Positions 10,022 through 18,702 of a stretch of DNA of 64,000 nucleotides are shown piece by piece (positions within the stretch are counted from its first letter, which is position 1; the number at the start of each line of letters is the position of its first letter). The stretch lies in assembly GCA_003428585.1 (NCBI GenBank), contig QVQC01000082.1, positions 43,003 to 107,002 on the forward strand, written 5' to 3'. The stretch is from Nioella halotolerans. GTDB taxonomy: Bacteria; Pseudomonadota; Alphaproteobacteria; Rhodobacterales; Rhodobacteraceae. The position numbers and the translations under genes are program-made. The notes beneath the pieces were generated by a model. The model saw only the letters and a list, made by a program, of their open reading frames with translations. It was not told the origin of the DNA and made no database searches.

Positions 10022-11146
10022 ATGCGACAGAAACCCAGATGGCTGGCGGCGCTGCCCGCGGCGAGCCTCGCACTCGCCGGGCAGGCAAGCGCCACGACGG
10101 ATGCCGAACTGGCCGAATTGCGCCAAAGGATCGCGCGTCTCGAATCCTCGGCGTCGTCCAACCTCAATTTCGGTCTCAGTTCCGATACGCAGGTCACGAT
10201 CTACGGCTATGTGAAAGCCGATTTCATCTACGACGCGGATGCCGATCTTGGCACGACCTTCTTCGGTCTTGGCAGCCTGACCAATTCGCCGGCCAATGAC
10301 GGCAACTTCCGCACGCAAGCGATCCAGTCGCGGCTCGGCTTCCGGTCGGTCACGCAGACCGATATCGGCGAGGTCCAGACCCAGATCGAGGGCGACTTCT
10401 TCGGCGGGGGCGGCGGGCAGTTCCGGCTGCGCCATGCGAATATCTCGGTCGGCAACTTCCTGATCGGGCGCAGTTGGACCAATTTCATGCCGATTTCCTA
10501 CTACCCCGGCACGCTGGATTTCCAAGGCCCCGCAGGCATCCCCTTCTCGCGCCAGACGCAGGCCCGCTACACGCATCCCCTCGGGGAAAACGCATCGCTG
10601 GCCGTGTCTATCGAGAACGGCGCCGGCACCACCAGCGACCCCGTTTTCACCGCGGCGCTGGATTACGGCGTGGACGGTTACGGGCTGCGCCTCGCCGCGC
10701 TGGGCGGCACGGTGGATTTCGCCGGTCAGTCCTTTGACCGCTGGGGCGTCAACCTTTCCGGCGGGGCCGACCTGTGGCAGGGCGGCGCGGTCAACGCCTC
10801 CTACACGATGGGCGAGGGCATCGCCTCCTACATGGTCTATGGCGGGGCGGATGTGCGCACGATCGGCGGCATCACGGATCTTGTCGAATCCGAGGGCGCG
10901 ACCGTCGGGCTGACGCATGATTTCAACGACCACTGGGGGCTTGGGCTGGCCTATGGCTACCGAGAGGATGACCGGTTCGCCGCCGCCGACACGCAAAGCC
11001 TTGAAACCGTCCATGCCAGCCTGTTCTGGCACCCGACCGAGCGGATGACGGTCGGACTGGAAGCGATCTATGGAGAACGCACCCTCGGGGATAACACCAC
11101 CGCGGATGCCACCCGCTTCCAGTCCTCCGTCCAGTTCAATTTCTGA
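10022..11146 (+). CDS. DcaP-like trimeric outer-membrane porin
   Basis: A 374-residue outer-membrane protein. It starts with a signal peptide (MRQKPRWLAALPAASLALAG, cleavage near ASA). A short heptad segment follows (DAELAELRQRIARLE) that could form a trimeric coiled coil, then VTIYGYVKADFIYDADADLG and many alternating beta strands ending in the aromatic C-terminus SSVQFNF, typical of barrel proteins. This architecture matches DcaP-type porins that take up small organic acids and other anionic solutes. The start has GGGAGA upstream, giving a better fit than in-frame codons from 9890. It is divergent from pccA; a role in propionate or dicarboxylate uptake is only suggested by position. Confidence 0.88.
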   Translation: MRQKPRWLAALPAASLALAGQASATTDAELAELRQRIARLESSASSNLNFGLSSDTQVTIYGYVKADFIYDADADLGTTFFGLGSLTNSPANDGNFRTQAIQSRLGFRSVTQTDIGEVQTQIEGDFFGGGGGQFRLRHANISVGNFLIGRSWTNFMPISYYPGTLDFQGPAGIPFSRQTQARYTHPLGENASLAVSIENGAGTTSDPVFTAALDYGVDGYGLRLAALGGTVDFAGQSFDRWGVNLSGGADLWQGGAVNASYTMGEGIASYMVYGGADVRTIGGITDLVESEGATVGLTHDFNDHWGLGLAYGYREDDRFAAADTQSLETVHASLFWHPTERMTVGLEAIYGERTLGDNTTADATRFQSSVQFNF

Positions 11147-11158
11147 ACCGTTCGGGTG

Positions 11159-11183
11159 GCCCGGTCGTTGCAGCCGACCGGGC
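11159..11183 (+). terminator. Hairpin after the porin gene
   Basis: A perfect 9-bp stem (gcccggtcg / cgaccgggc) with a 7-base loop starts 12 bases after the porin stop. There is no clear T-run on the plus strand, so it is a weak or Rho-assisted terminator, or a 3' stability hairpin. Confidence 0.5.
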
Positions 11184-11249
11184 GGCCGTCGAAGGTAAAC
11201 CGGTGAGCCAACAAGGCAACCGCCTCGTGCAGGTTCGGTGCCCGACGGA

Positions 11250-11459
11250 TCAGTATCGGCGACAAAGACCCGCGTCGTCGCAAAGCGCGCCCGCCGCAGT
11301 GCCGACGATGACGCCCGTTGCGACGCTTCCCCCCACGGCATAGGCCCCGGCGCCGCCAATGGCCGCACCGGCCGCCGCGCGGTCGAGATCATTGTTGAGG
11401 CAGCCCGCGAGACCGCCCGTTGCAATCGCGCAAAGCGCGATAAGGTTGATTTTGTGCAT
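11250..11459 (-). CDS. Small glycine-zipper lipoprotein
   Basis: A 69-residue protein starting MHKINLIALCAIATGG, with the lipobox LAGC giving a lipidated cysteine at residue 20. After LNNDLDRA it contains a glycine/alanine-rich hydrophobic hairpin (AAAGAAIGGAGAYAVGG followed by VATGVIVGTAAGALC), resembling glycine-zipper outer-membrane lipoproteins. The ATG at 11459 was chosen because GAAGG precedes it; the in-frame codon at 11480 has no ribosome binding site. It lies downstream of the terminator at 11507-11543 on the same strand, so it probably has its own promoter in that short gap. Function is unknown. Confidence 0.75.
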   Translation of the reverse strand: MHKINLIALCAIATGGLAGCLNNDLDRAAAGAAIGGAGAYAVGGSVATGVIVGTAAGALCDDAGLCRRY

Positions 11460-11506
11460 GTTGCTCGTGCCTTCGGACATTTTTTATGATTGCATCTAGC
11501 ACCTTC

Positions 11507-11543
11507 CCAAAAAGACGGCCCGCCGTCAATTTCGACGGGCCGT
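11507..11543 (-). terminator. Rho-independent terminator of the pccB gene string
   Basis: On the minus strand an ACGGCCCGTC-type stem (8 bp perfect outside, extendable with a 3-base bulge) is followed by TCTTTTT. It lies downstream of the 123-residue gene ending at 11710, so it closes the transcript that begins at pccB or at one of the small genes. On the plus strand only GTTTC follows the stem. Confidence 0.8.
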
Positions 11544-11709
11544 TTCAAGGGGGAAGGGTAACACGGTACATTACCACCGGCCCGGTTGAAGCTGGGGACT
11601 GGGGCCGGCACGGAAACGCTGCCACGGACCACGGGATCGTAGAAGCGCCGCGCGCGGATCGTGCCGAATTGGGCGCCTTTCTGCGCAATGGCGGACCCCG
11701 TAGGCAGGT

Positions 11710-12081
11710 TCATGCCGACCCCTCCCAATGCCCTGTTCCGTCGAACGCCTCGGGGAAGGCGGCGCGGGCGCGCGCCACGTCCAACTGCAACAACGCACCG
11801 TAATCGGTTGGATCGAAAGGATCGTCCAGCGTCACCACCTCGCGCCCCAGCAGCCATGACAGGCGCCCGGCATCGAGGTTGCCGCGTTCGAATGGCGCGT
11901 CGCCGAAATAGAGCCACAGCGCCTCGACGAAGGCGGCATCGGCACGCCTGTCCGCCGGGCGCCGGTCGGCATAGCGTTCGCGCGCGACAAGCGGCGTGGC
12001 GCCGGCCTTGTTCTCGCGTCTCAGGGTGAAGTGGTAGTCGCTGCCCGGCATGCGGGACGGGAAGCCGCGATGCTTCTTCAT
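11710..12081 (-). CDS. Hypothetical protein downstream of pccB
   Basis: A 123-residue soluble protein without signal peptide or membrane segment. It begins MKKHRGFPSRMPGSDYHF and contains FVEALWLYFGDAPFERGNLD and WLLGREVVTLDDPFDPTDYG. I do not recognise a named domain. A GGGGGGCG stretch just upstream of the ATG could serve as ribosome binding site. GC-rich third codon positions and its place in a same-strand string after pccB support a real gene. The TGA stop overlaps an ATG at 11713 (ATGA), but the reading frame opened there has no stop before the terminator; see findings. Confidence 0.7.
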   Translation of the reverse strand: MKKHRGFPSRMPGSDYHFTLRRENKAGATPLVARERYADRRPADRRADAAFVEALWLYFGDAPFERGNLDAGRLSWLLGREVVTLDDPFDPTDYGALLQLDVARARAAFPEAFDGTGHWEGSA

Positions 12082-12119
12082 GCCACGCCCCCCATGACGT
12101 CAGGGCGGAAATCGTGGCT

Positions 12120-12148
12120 GGCCCGGACGGGGCGCCCCCGTCCGGGCC
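12120..12148. other. Long perfect hairpin between two small genes
   Basis: An inverted repeat with a perfect 13-bp GC-rich stem (ggcccggacgggg / ccccgtccgggcc) and a 3-base loop, 8 bases beyond the stop of the 47-residue lipoprotein gene. No T-run follows on either strand, so it is more likely an mRNA-stabilising or Rho-related 3' structure than an intrinsic terminator. Confidence 0.75.
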
Positions 12149-12156
12149 GGGCCGCT

Positions 12157-12300
12157 TCAGTCGTACTTGGTGTAGCTGCCCTCGGGTTCGATCGGTTCGG
12201 GATCGATGATGATGACCTCTTCCTGTTCCGGCGCGGGGGCGCAGGCGGACACGCCTGCGACAAGGCCCAGAACCAGAAGAGACGTAAGGAATTTCGACAT
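12157..12300 (-). CDS. Very small lipoprotein (47 residues)
   Basis: A short reading frame coding for a signal peptide MSKFLTSLLVLGLVAG followed by the lipobox VSAC (lipidated Cys 20). A brief acidic mature part follows (APAPEQEEVIIIDPEPIEPE) and ends SYTKYD. AGGAGAGCAGG stands directly upstream of the ATG, an excellent ribosome binding site. It lies on the same strand within the string of small genes following pccB and is followed by a strong hairpin. The mature chain of 28 residues is too short for an enzyme; a role as envelope tether or assembly factor is conceivable but unproven. Confidence 0.82.
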   Translation of the reverse strand: MSKFLTSLLVLGLVAGVSACAPAPEQEEVIIIDPEPIEPEGSYTKYD

Positions 12301-12502
12301 CCTGCTCTCCTAGTCTTCTTTGTCCCGCCCGTTCTTGCGCCGGACAGGGGTTCGGGTGCGGCAAAGCATGGCTCGCCGCTTTTGATCATACGCGAAAACG
12401 AGGCAGGACTGTAGCGTGAAAGCGGCGGAAATGTGGCCTGTGCCCACGCTGCACCAGAAAGATATCCACAGCAAGAACGATGCGCAACATATTGTATGGA
12501 CA

Positions 12503-12901
12503 TTAGAAGTCCTCCCAGATGCAGGTGCCGTTTTCGAAGCGGTATCCAGCAAACACCTGGGTGATATCGGGTGCGGGCTGGCCGCGTTCGACCCACGCAC
12601 TCATCATCTGCACGACGATCTGGTCGGGCGGCACCGCAGCGTTCCCGGCCGCCTCCACCCCCCAGCTCGCGCACAGCGCGTCGGTATCGGCGGCAGTTTG
12701 GGCCGCGGTTTCGGCAGCGGATTGGGCGCGCGCGCCAAGGCCCGGCGCGATCACCCTCAGGATCAGCCAGACCTCGCCGCCGGGCTGCTCCTCCAGCAGG
12801 ATCTCGGCCCGTTCGGCGACGAGGCCCGAGGGCAGTTGCATCTCCTCCGTCAAGCCGTCGCCCGATAACAAAGGCAGCAATGTCAGGCCCAATGCCCTCA
12901 T
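12503..12901 (-). CDS. Hypothetical exported-like protein, possibly DUF6497
   Basis: A 132-residue protein starting MRALGLTLLPLLSGDGLTEE, with a short hydrophobic start that may be a weak signal sequence. It continues with a beta-rich region (SGLVAERAEILLEE, EVWLILRVIAPGL), an alanine-rich middle and a conserved-looking C-terminus (WVERGQPAPDITQVFAGYRF, then NGTCIWEDF). Cysteines in CASWG and TCIWE could pair if exported. Its ATG overlaps the stop of the preceding gene as ATGA, indicating translational coupling. From memory this resembles DUF6497 of Rhodobacteraceae, which I cannot verify here. Function is unknown. Confidence 0.78.
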   Translation of the reverse strand: MRALGLTLLPLLSGDGLTEEMQLPSGLVAERAEILLEEQPGGEVWLILRVIAPGLGARAQSAAETAAQTAADTDALCASWGVEAAGNAAVPPDQIVVQMMSAWVERGQPAPDITQVFAGYRFENGTCIWEDF

Positions 12902-13272
12902 GCCCTGCCCCCCGCGGACCGGCCCCAGCGGGCGCGCTTGTCCGGATCGTCCAGAAGCGCGGCGATGCGCGCCTCCAGTACCGCTTTCGGGGCCGGTCCC
13001 ACGACCCGCCCCCCGGCGCGCAGCAGCAACCTGTCGCCCTGCGCCTCGACCCGGATGACGGGCGAAAAACCGCGCACATGTTGCAGCGCCCGCCACATGT
13101 CCTGTCGCACCTCCTGCGCCAGCCGCAGCCGGCCCGTCATGGGAAACACCGCGGCAACACCGATGTCGAACCGCGCGGGCAGGTGGCGGGCCAGCGTCAG
13201 CGTGTCCCCCTCGCGCAGCACATGCCAGCCGCGCGGCGCTCTGGTCCTGTTTCTGTGATCGGTCTGCTGCAC
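12898..13272 (-). CDS. Hypothetical protein coupled to the DUF6497-like gene
   Basis: A 124-residue, arginine-rich soluble protein: WHVLREGDTLTLARHLPARF, then AAVFPMTGRLRLAQEVRQDM, and a C-terminal helical part ARIAALLDDPDKRARWG. I recognise no domain. The gene starts 76 bases after pccB ends on the same strand, with a hairpin in that gap, and its TGA stop overlaps the next start (ATGA at 12898-12901). Position directly after pccB suggests a role linked to propionyl-CoA carboxylase, but nothing in the sequence shows what it does. Confidence 0.72.
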   Translation of the reverse strand: MQQTDHRNRTRAPRGWHVLREGDTLTLARHLPARFDIGVAAVFPMTGRLRLAQEVRQDMWRALQHVRGFSPVIRVEAQGDRLLLRAGGRVVGPAPKAVLEARIAALLDDPDKRARWGRSAGGRA

Positions 13273-13294
13273 CGCGACATCCTTGGACGAAGGC

Positions 13295-13330
13295 CCCCCG
13301 CCCGGAACACCGTCCGGGCCCGGGCGGGGG
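13295..13330. other. Hairpin between pccB and the following small gene
   Basis: A perfect 11-bp GC-rich stem (cccccgcccgg / ccgggcggggg) with a 14-base loop lies 17 bases after the pccB stop on the minus strand. No T-run follows. It could protect the pccB message from 3' decay or reduce expression of the small genes behind it. Confidence 0.7.
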
Positions 13331-13347
13331 AGACCCGAGAAAGAAGC

Positions 13348-14880
<1,533 letters not shown>

Positions 14881-14970
14881 CGGATCCCCTTCCTCCCCGG
14901 CCTCGCGGCCTTGTCGACGTTGCGCGCAGCCTAGGGACTGACACATCGAATGCCAGCATAATTCGGAATA

Positions 14971-15010
14971 TTTGCAAATTTGGCATATTTACCAGAATTG
15001 CATTTGCAAA
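14971..15010. promoter_or_regulatory. Paired TTTGCAAA boxes, candidate PccR operator
   Basis: Two perfect 8-base palindromes TTTGCAAA at 14971-14978 and 15003-15010 are separated by 24 bases in the divergent region between pccB and the MFS gene. TTTGCAAA-X4-TTTGCAAA is the motif reported for PccR control of pccB in Rhodobacter sphaeroides. The spacing differs here, but the 32-base centre distance is close to three helical turns. The upstream box also contains TTGCAA, which lies 16 bases from TATGCC on the minus strand and could be the pccB -35. Confidence 0.8.
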
Positions 15011-15045
15011 TCTGAATACTGCCGCCCCCTTGTGCAGCCCTGCAC

Positions 15046-16299
15046 ATGGACAAGGCGAAACTTGCTGCGTTAAGTGATACCATGCAGCCGAAATCCGAGG
15101 CCCGTTACCTGAACCGGGCCACACCCCCGCATATCTCGACCCTGATCGCGGCGACAGCGCTCGGCGCGATGTCTATGAACGTCTTCCTACCGACCCTGCC
15201 GCAAATGGCGGCCTATTTCGATGTTGATTATGCGGTGATGCAGCGCTCGGTCACGCTTTACCTGATGGTGAACGCGATCCTGCAACTGGGGATCGGGCCG
15301 ATCAGCGACCGCTATGGCCGCCGGCCCGTCCTGCTGGGCAGCTTCGTGCTGTTCTGCCTTGCGACGCTGGGCTGCATCCTTGCCCCCACGGCCGAGATCT
15401 TCCTTGCCTTCCGCATGGCGCAGGCGGTTGTCGTCGCCGGGCTGGTGCTGGGCCGGGCCGTGGTGCGAGACATGGTGCCGGGGCCCGAGGCGGCGGCGAT
15501 GATCGGCTACGTAACCATGGGCATGGCGCTGGTGCCGATGATCGGCCCGGTGATCGGCGGCATCTTGGGTGAAACCTTCGGCTGGCAGGCGAATTTCGTG
15601 TTGTTGCTGGCGACCGGCATCGCTGTGCTGGCGCTGACATGGGCCGATCTGGGCGAAACCGCGCAAAGGTCTTCGGGCGGCTTCATGGCGCAGGTGCGCG
15701 CCTATCCCGAGCTTCTGACCTCGCGTCGCTTCTGGGGCTATTGCGGGGCCACGGCCTTCGCCTCGGGCGCCTTCTTCGCCTTCCTGGGGGGTGCGCCCTA
15801 CGTCGGATCGGAAATCTACGGGCTGTCGCCCTCGGCGGTGGGCTTCTATTTCGGCGCGCCGGCACTGGGCTATTTCGTGGGCAATTTCGCCGCCGCGCGC
15901 CTGTCGGTGCGGCTCGGCATCAACCGGATGATTCTCTACGGCACGCTGATTTCCACCGCGGGCCTGTCGATCCCGGCGCTGCTGGAACTCGCGGGCATGG
16001 GCTCGGCGACGCTCTTCTTCGGCTCGATCACGCTTGTGGGCCTTGGCAACGGCATGACCCTGCCCAACGGCACCTCCGGCATGCTGTCGGTGCGCCCGCA
16101 TCTGGCCGGCTCGGCCTCGGGCCTCGGCGGGGCGGTGATGCTGGCCGGCGGTGCCGGGCTTGCCGATCTGGCGGGCAACATGCTGACGGGCAGCCCCACC
16201 CCGATGCCGCTGGTGGCCATCATGCTGACCAGTTCGGCGCTGTCGGTGCTGGCCATCCTCTACACAATCCGCCGCGAACGCGCGGTGGCGGGCATCTGA
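15046..16299 (+). CDS. MFS multidrug-type exporter (Bcr/CflA-like)
   Basis: A 12-helix major facilitator protein, 417 residues from this start. The first helix carries MSMNVFLPTLPQMAAYF. The loop 2-3 motif A appears as GPISDRYGRRPVLL, and motif C-like MALVPMIGPVIGGILGETFG lies in helix 5, typical of drug/H+ antiporters of the Bcr/CflA branch. Neither ATG at 15046 nor the in-frame one at 15082 has a clear ribosome binding site, so the N-terminus is uncertain. It is divergent from pccB, with a TTTGCAAA box 36 bases before the start, and precedes pccR; this suggests PccR control. The substrate is unknown. Confidence 0.88.
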   Translation: MDKAKLAALSDTMQPKSEARYLNRATPPHISTLIAATALGAMSMNVFLPTLPQMAAYFDVDYAVMQRSVTLYLMVNAILQLGIGPISDRYGRRPVLLGSFVLFCLATLGCILAPTAEIFLAFRMAQAVVVAGLVLGRAVVRDMVPGPEAAAMIGYVTMGMALVPMIGPVIGGILGETFGWQANFVLLLATGIAVLALTWADLGETAQRSSGGFMAQVRAYPELLTSRRFWGYCGATAFASGAFFAFLGGAPYVGSEIYGLSPSAVGFYFGAPALGYFVGNFAAARLSVRLGINRMILYGTLISTAGLSIPALLELAGMGSATLFFGSITLVGLGNGMTLPNGTSGMLSVRPHLAGSASGLGGAVMLAGGAGLADLAGNMLTGSPTPMPLVAIMLTSSALSVLAILYTIRRERAVAGI

Positions 16300-16330
16300 C
16301 CGGGGCGCGACGCGGCGCTTGCCGCCCGGC

Positions 16331-16358
16331 TTTGCAAACCTCATAGTGGCTTTGCAAA
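16331..16358. promoter_or_regulatory. Paired TTTGCAAA boxes in front of pccR
   Basis: Perfect TTTGCAAA palindromes at 16331-16338 and 16351-16358, 12 bases apart (20 bases centre to centre, about two helical turns). The second ends 15 bases before the pccR start codon, so a bound protein would cover the promoter or leader. This suggests autoregulation of pccR. Confidence 0.8.
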
Positions 16359-16373
16359 CTTCGGGGGCTGCGC

Positions 16374-17771
16374 ATGGCGATCCAGAAACTCTATGCCGGG
16401 GCGAAGCTGCGCGAATTGCGCGGACGGCTGGGCCTGACGCAAAAGGATTTCGCCGCCCGGCTCGGAGTCTCGCTGCCCTATCTCAACCAGATGGAAAACA
16501 ACAACCGGCCCGTCTCCTCCACCGTCATGCTGGGATTGGTTCAGGAGTTCGGCTACGACATCAGCGAGCTTGGCTCCGGCGATACCGAGCGGCTGGTCTC
16601 CGACATGCGCGAGGCGCTGGCCGATCCCGTCTTTACCGAGGCCGCGCCGCCGCTGCCCGACCTGCGGCTGGCCGCATCGAACGCCCCCGCCCTTGCGCGC
16701 GCCTTTCTCGACCTGCACCGCGCCTATCGGCAAACCCATGAACGGCTGGCCTCGCTCGACGAGGCGCTGGGGCGCGAGGGCGGCCCGGTCGCCGCCTCCC
16801 CATGGGAGGAGGTGCGCGATTTCTTCCACTATTGCGACAACTACATCGACGCGGTGGACCACGCCGCCGAACGCTTCGCAAACCGCGCGGGCGGCCAGCT
16901 CGACGCGCATATCCGCGACGCTTATGACGATCTCGGGATCACGATCCGCACCGCCGACGGCGCCGGCGTGCGCCACTTCGACGCCGACACCAAAACGCTG
17001 ACCCTGTCGCCCCGCGCCAGCCGTGAAACGCAGCGCTTCCAGCTTTTGCACCAATACGCGCTGCTCGATCAGGGCCGGCTTCTGGAGGCGACGCTCGACC
17101 TTGCCCGCTTCCAGACCGACACCGCCCGCGCCATCGCCAAGCTGGGCATGGCCAATTATTATGCCGGCGCGGTGCTGATGCCCTATACCCGCTTTGCCGC
17201 GGCGGCGGCGGAAACGCGCCATGACCTCGAACGGCTTTCCATCCGCTTTGGTGCCTCGATCGAACAGGTGGCGCATCGCCTGTCCACCCTGCAGCGTCCC
17301 GGCGCCAAGGGCATCCCCTTCTTCTTCGTGCGCGTCGATCAGGCCGGCACGATCACCAAGCGCCATTCCGCCACAAGACTGCAATTCGCCCGATTCGGCG
17401 GCGCCTGCCCCTTGTGGAACGTGCATCAGGCTTTTGAAACACCGGGCCGCTTCCTGCGCCAACTGGCCGAAACCCCGGACGGCGTGCGCTATTTCTGCCT
17501 TGCCCGCGACGTGTCGAAATCCGGCGGGGCGTTCAACGCGCCGACGCGGCGCTATGCCATCGGGCTGGGCTGCGAGGTGCAGCATGCCGAGGCGGTGGTC
17601 TATGCCGACGATCTCGATCTCGCCAACGAGGCGGCCTACGAACCGATCGGCATTTCCTGCCGCATCTGCGAACGGGCCGATTGCCATCAACGCTCCGTCC
17701 CGCCGCTGGAACGTCACCTGACCATCGACCCCGACCGGCGCGGCACCCTGCCCTACGAGATCGGGCGTTGA
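16374..17771 (+). CDS. pccR: PccR, short-chain fatty acyl-CoA regulator (ScfR family)
   Basis: A 465-residue transcription factor. Residues 8-62 form an XRE-type helix-turn-helix (LTQKDFAARLGVSLPYLNQM). The middle part corresponds to the ImmA/IrrE (M78 peptidase-like) fold but has lost the metal motif: HExxH reads HQYAL at 226-230, so it is probably a ligand-binding rather than proteolytic domain. The C-terminal domain has a cysteine cluster CRICERADC, like the zinc-ribbon end of ScfR proteins. In Rhodobacter sphaeroides PccR controls pccB in response to propionate. Here it lies near pccB with matching TTTGCAAA boxes at both promoters, which makes the assignment strong. Its own operator touches the start region. 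Confidence 0.93.
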   Translation: MAIQKLYAGAKLRELRGRLGLTQKDFAARLGVSLPYLNQMENNNRPVSSTVMLGLVQEFGYDISELGSGDTERLVSDMREALADPVFTEAAPPLPDLRLAASNAPALARAFLDLHRAYRQTHERLASLDEALGREGGPVAASPWEEVRDFFHYCDNYIDAVDHAAERFANRAGGQLDAHIRDAYDDLGITIRTADGAGVRHFDADTKTLTLSPRASRETQRFQLLHQYALLDQGRLLEATLDLARFQTDTARAIAKLGMANYYAGAVLMPYTRFAAAAAETRHDLERLSIRFGASIEQVAHRLSTLQRPGAKGIPFFFVRVDQAGTITKRHSATRLQFARFGGACPLWNVHQAFETPGRFLRQLAETPDGVRYFCLARDVSKSGGAFNAPTRRYAIGLGCEVQHAEAVVYADDLDLANEAAYEPIGISCRICERADCHQRSVPPLERHLTIDPDRRGTLPYEIGR

Positions 17772-17826
17772 CGCCGCCACGCACGGGCGGCCAAACTGAT
17801 CCCGTGCCAGCAGGAGGAAACACACC

Positions 17827-18312
17827 ATGGAACTGCATTCCAGCCGCGTGATCGCGGCCGACAGGGCCACCGTCTGGGCCGCGCTGAATTCCGCCGACGT
17901 GCTGAGGGACTGCATTCCCGGCTGCGAGGAGCTGACCGGCAACCCGGAGGACGGCTTCGCGGCAACCGTCAAGCAGAAGGTCGGCCCGGTGAAGGCCACC
18001 TTCAAGGGCGAGGTGACGCTGTCGGACGTCGTGCCGGCACAAAGCTACACCATCTCGGGGGAGGGCAAGGGCGGCGTCGCGGGCTTTGCCAAGGGCAGCG
18101 CCAACGTCCGGCTGGAGGACGCCGAGGACGGCGCGACGGAACTGTTCTACGATGTCGATGCCAAGGTCGGCGGCAAGCTGGCGCAGCTTGGGTCGCGCCT
18201 GATCGACGGCTTCGCGCGCAAGATGGCCGACCAGTTCTTCGAACGGTTCCAGGCCCATGTGGAAGGCACGGGCGACGGCGAGACCGAAACCGGCAGCGCG
18301 GCCGAAGCCTGA
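17827..18312 (+). CDS. CoxG/SRPBCC-family protein
   Basis: A 161-residue protein of the CO-dehydrogenase subunit G type in the START/SRPBCC superfamily. It has the typical start MELHSSRVIAADRATVWAAL, the conserved CIPGCEEL, then VKQKVGPVKATFKGEVTLSD and the helix GSRLIDGFARKMADQFFERF. A perfect AGGAGG stands 9 bases before the ATG. CoxG proteins help recruit or mature molybdenum hydroxylases at the membrane, but no coxSML genes are visible, so it is an orphan copy of unknown partner. The C-terminal tail (EGTGDGETETGSAAEA) is low-complexity and acidic. Confidence 0.87.
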   Translation: MELHSSRVIAADRATVWAALNSADVLRDCIPGCEELTGNPEDGFAATVKQKVGPVKATFKGEVTLSDVVPAQSYTISGEGKGGVAGFAKGSANVRLEDAEDGATELFYDVDAKVGGKLAQLGSRLIDGFARKMADQFFERFQAHVEGTGDGETETGSAAEA

Positions 18313-18355
18313 AGCCCCGGCCGCGCCGCCCAATCGTTGCGGATGGCCCGCGGGC

Positions 18356-18595
18356 TCAGGCCTTGGCCAGCATCGCGGCGATCTCGTCCTTCAGGTGCAG
18401 GCGCTTCTTGCGCAACTCGCTTTCGGCCAGATCCTCCATCGGCTCCACCCCGGTTTCGGCGCGGTGCACGGCGCGGTTCACCTCGTGATACTCGTCCATC
18501 AGCTTGGCGAAATGGGCATCCGTGGTCTTCAGATCGTGGATCTTCCCGACCTGGTCGGGAAATTCCTCGGCCAGTTCATGGGGGGTGTGGGACAT
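18356..18595 (-). CDS. DUF465 (YdcH-like) small protein
   Basis: A 79-residue, mostly helical protein, probably coiled coil: MSHTPHELAEEFPDQVGKIH, then MDEYHEVNRAVHRAETG and SELRKKRLHLKDEIAAML. This is the DUF465/YdcH pattern, with an LKDEI helix near the end. The ATG at 18595 was chosen because AAGGAG lies six bases upstream; in-frame ATGs at 18613 and 18685 are less suitable. It converges with the CoxG-like gene. No biochemical role is established for the family. Confidence 0.88.
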   Translation of the reverse strand: MSHTPHELAEEFPDQVGKIHDLKTTDAHFAKLMDEYHEVNRAVHRAETGVEPMEDLAESELRKKRLHLKDEIAAMLAKA

Positions 18596-18702
18596 GTCGC
18601 GCTCCTTTTTCATTGCTCCCGTTCGAACCGGGTCTAACAGGGTGGCGATGCCCGCAACCTTGACCAAGGTCAAGACACCCCGCACCGCGCGCGATAAATC
18701 CG

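Noticed and set aside
7737-10214. 825-codon open frame on the plus strand across pccA
   Set aside because: Complement of the carboxylase gene; composition typical of an antisense frame.
11184-11249. Possible short gene between the porin hairpin and the small lipoprotein gene
   Set aside because: The minus-strand translation (with PNLHEAVALLAHRF) looks mildly protein-like, but no start or context supports it.
9767-12364. 865-codon minus-strand open frame across the porin and small genes
   Set aside because: Antisense to the porin, crosses a terminator and overlaps better supported small genes. Only the short part starting at 11713 was kept as a question.
12301-12502. Possible small gene between the 132-residue gene and the 47-residue lipoprotein gene
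   Set aside because: Several frames are open on the minus strand but none has a ribosome binding site, signal peptide or recognisable sequence.
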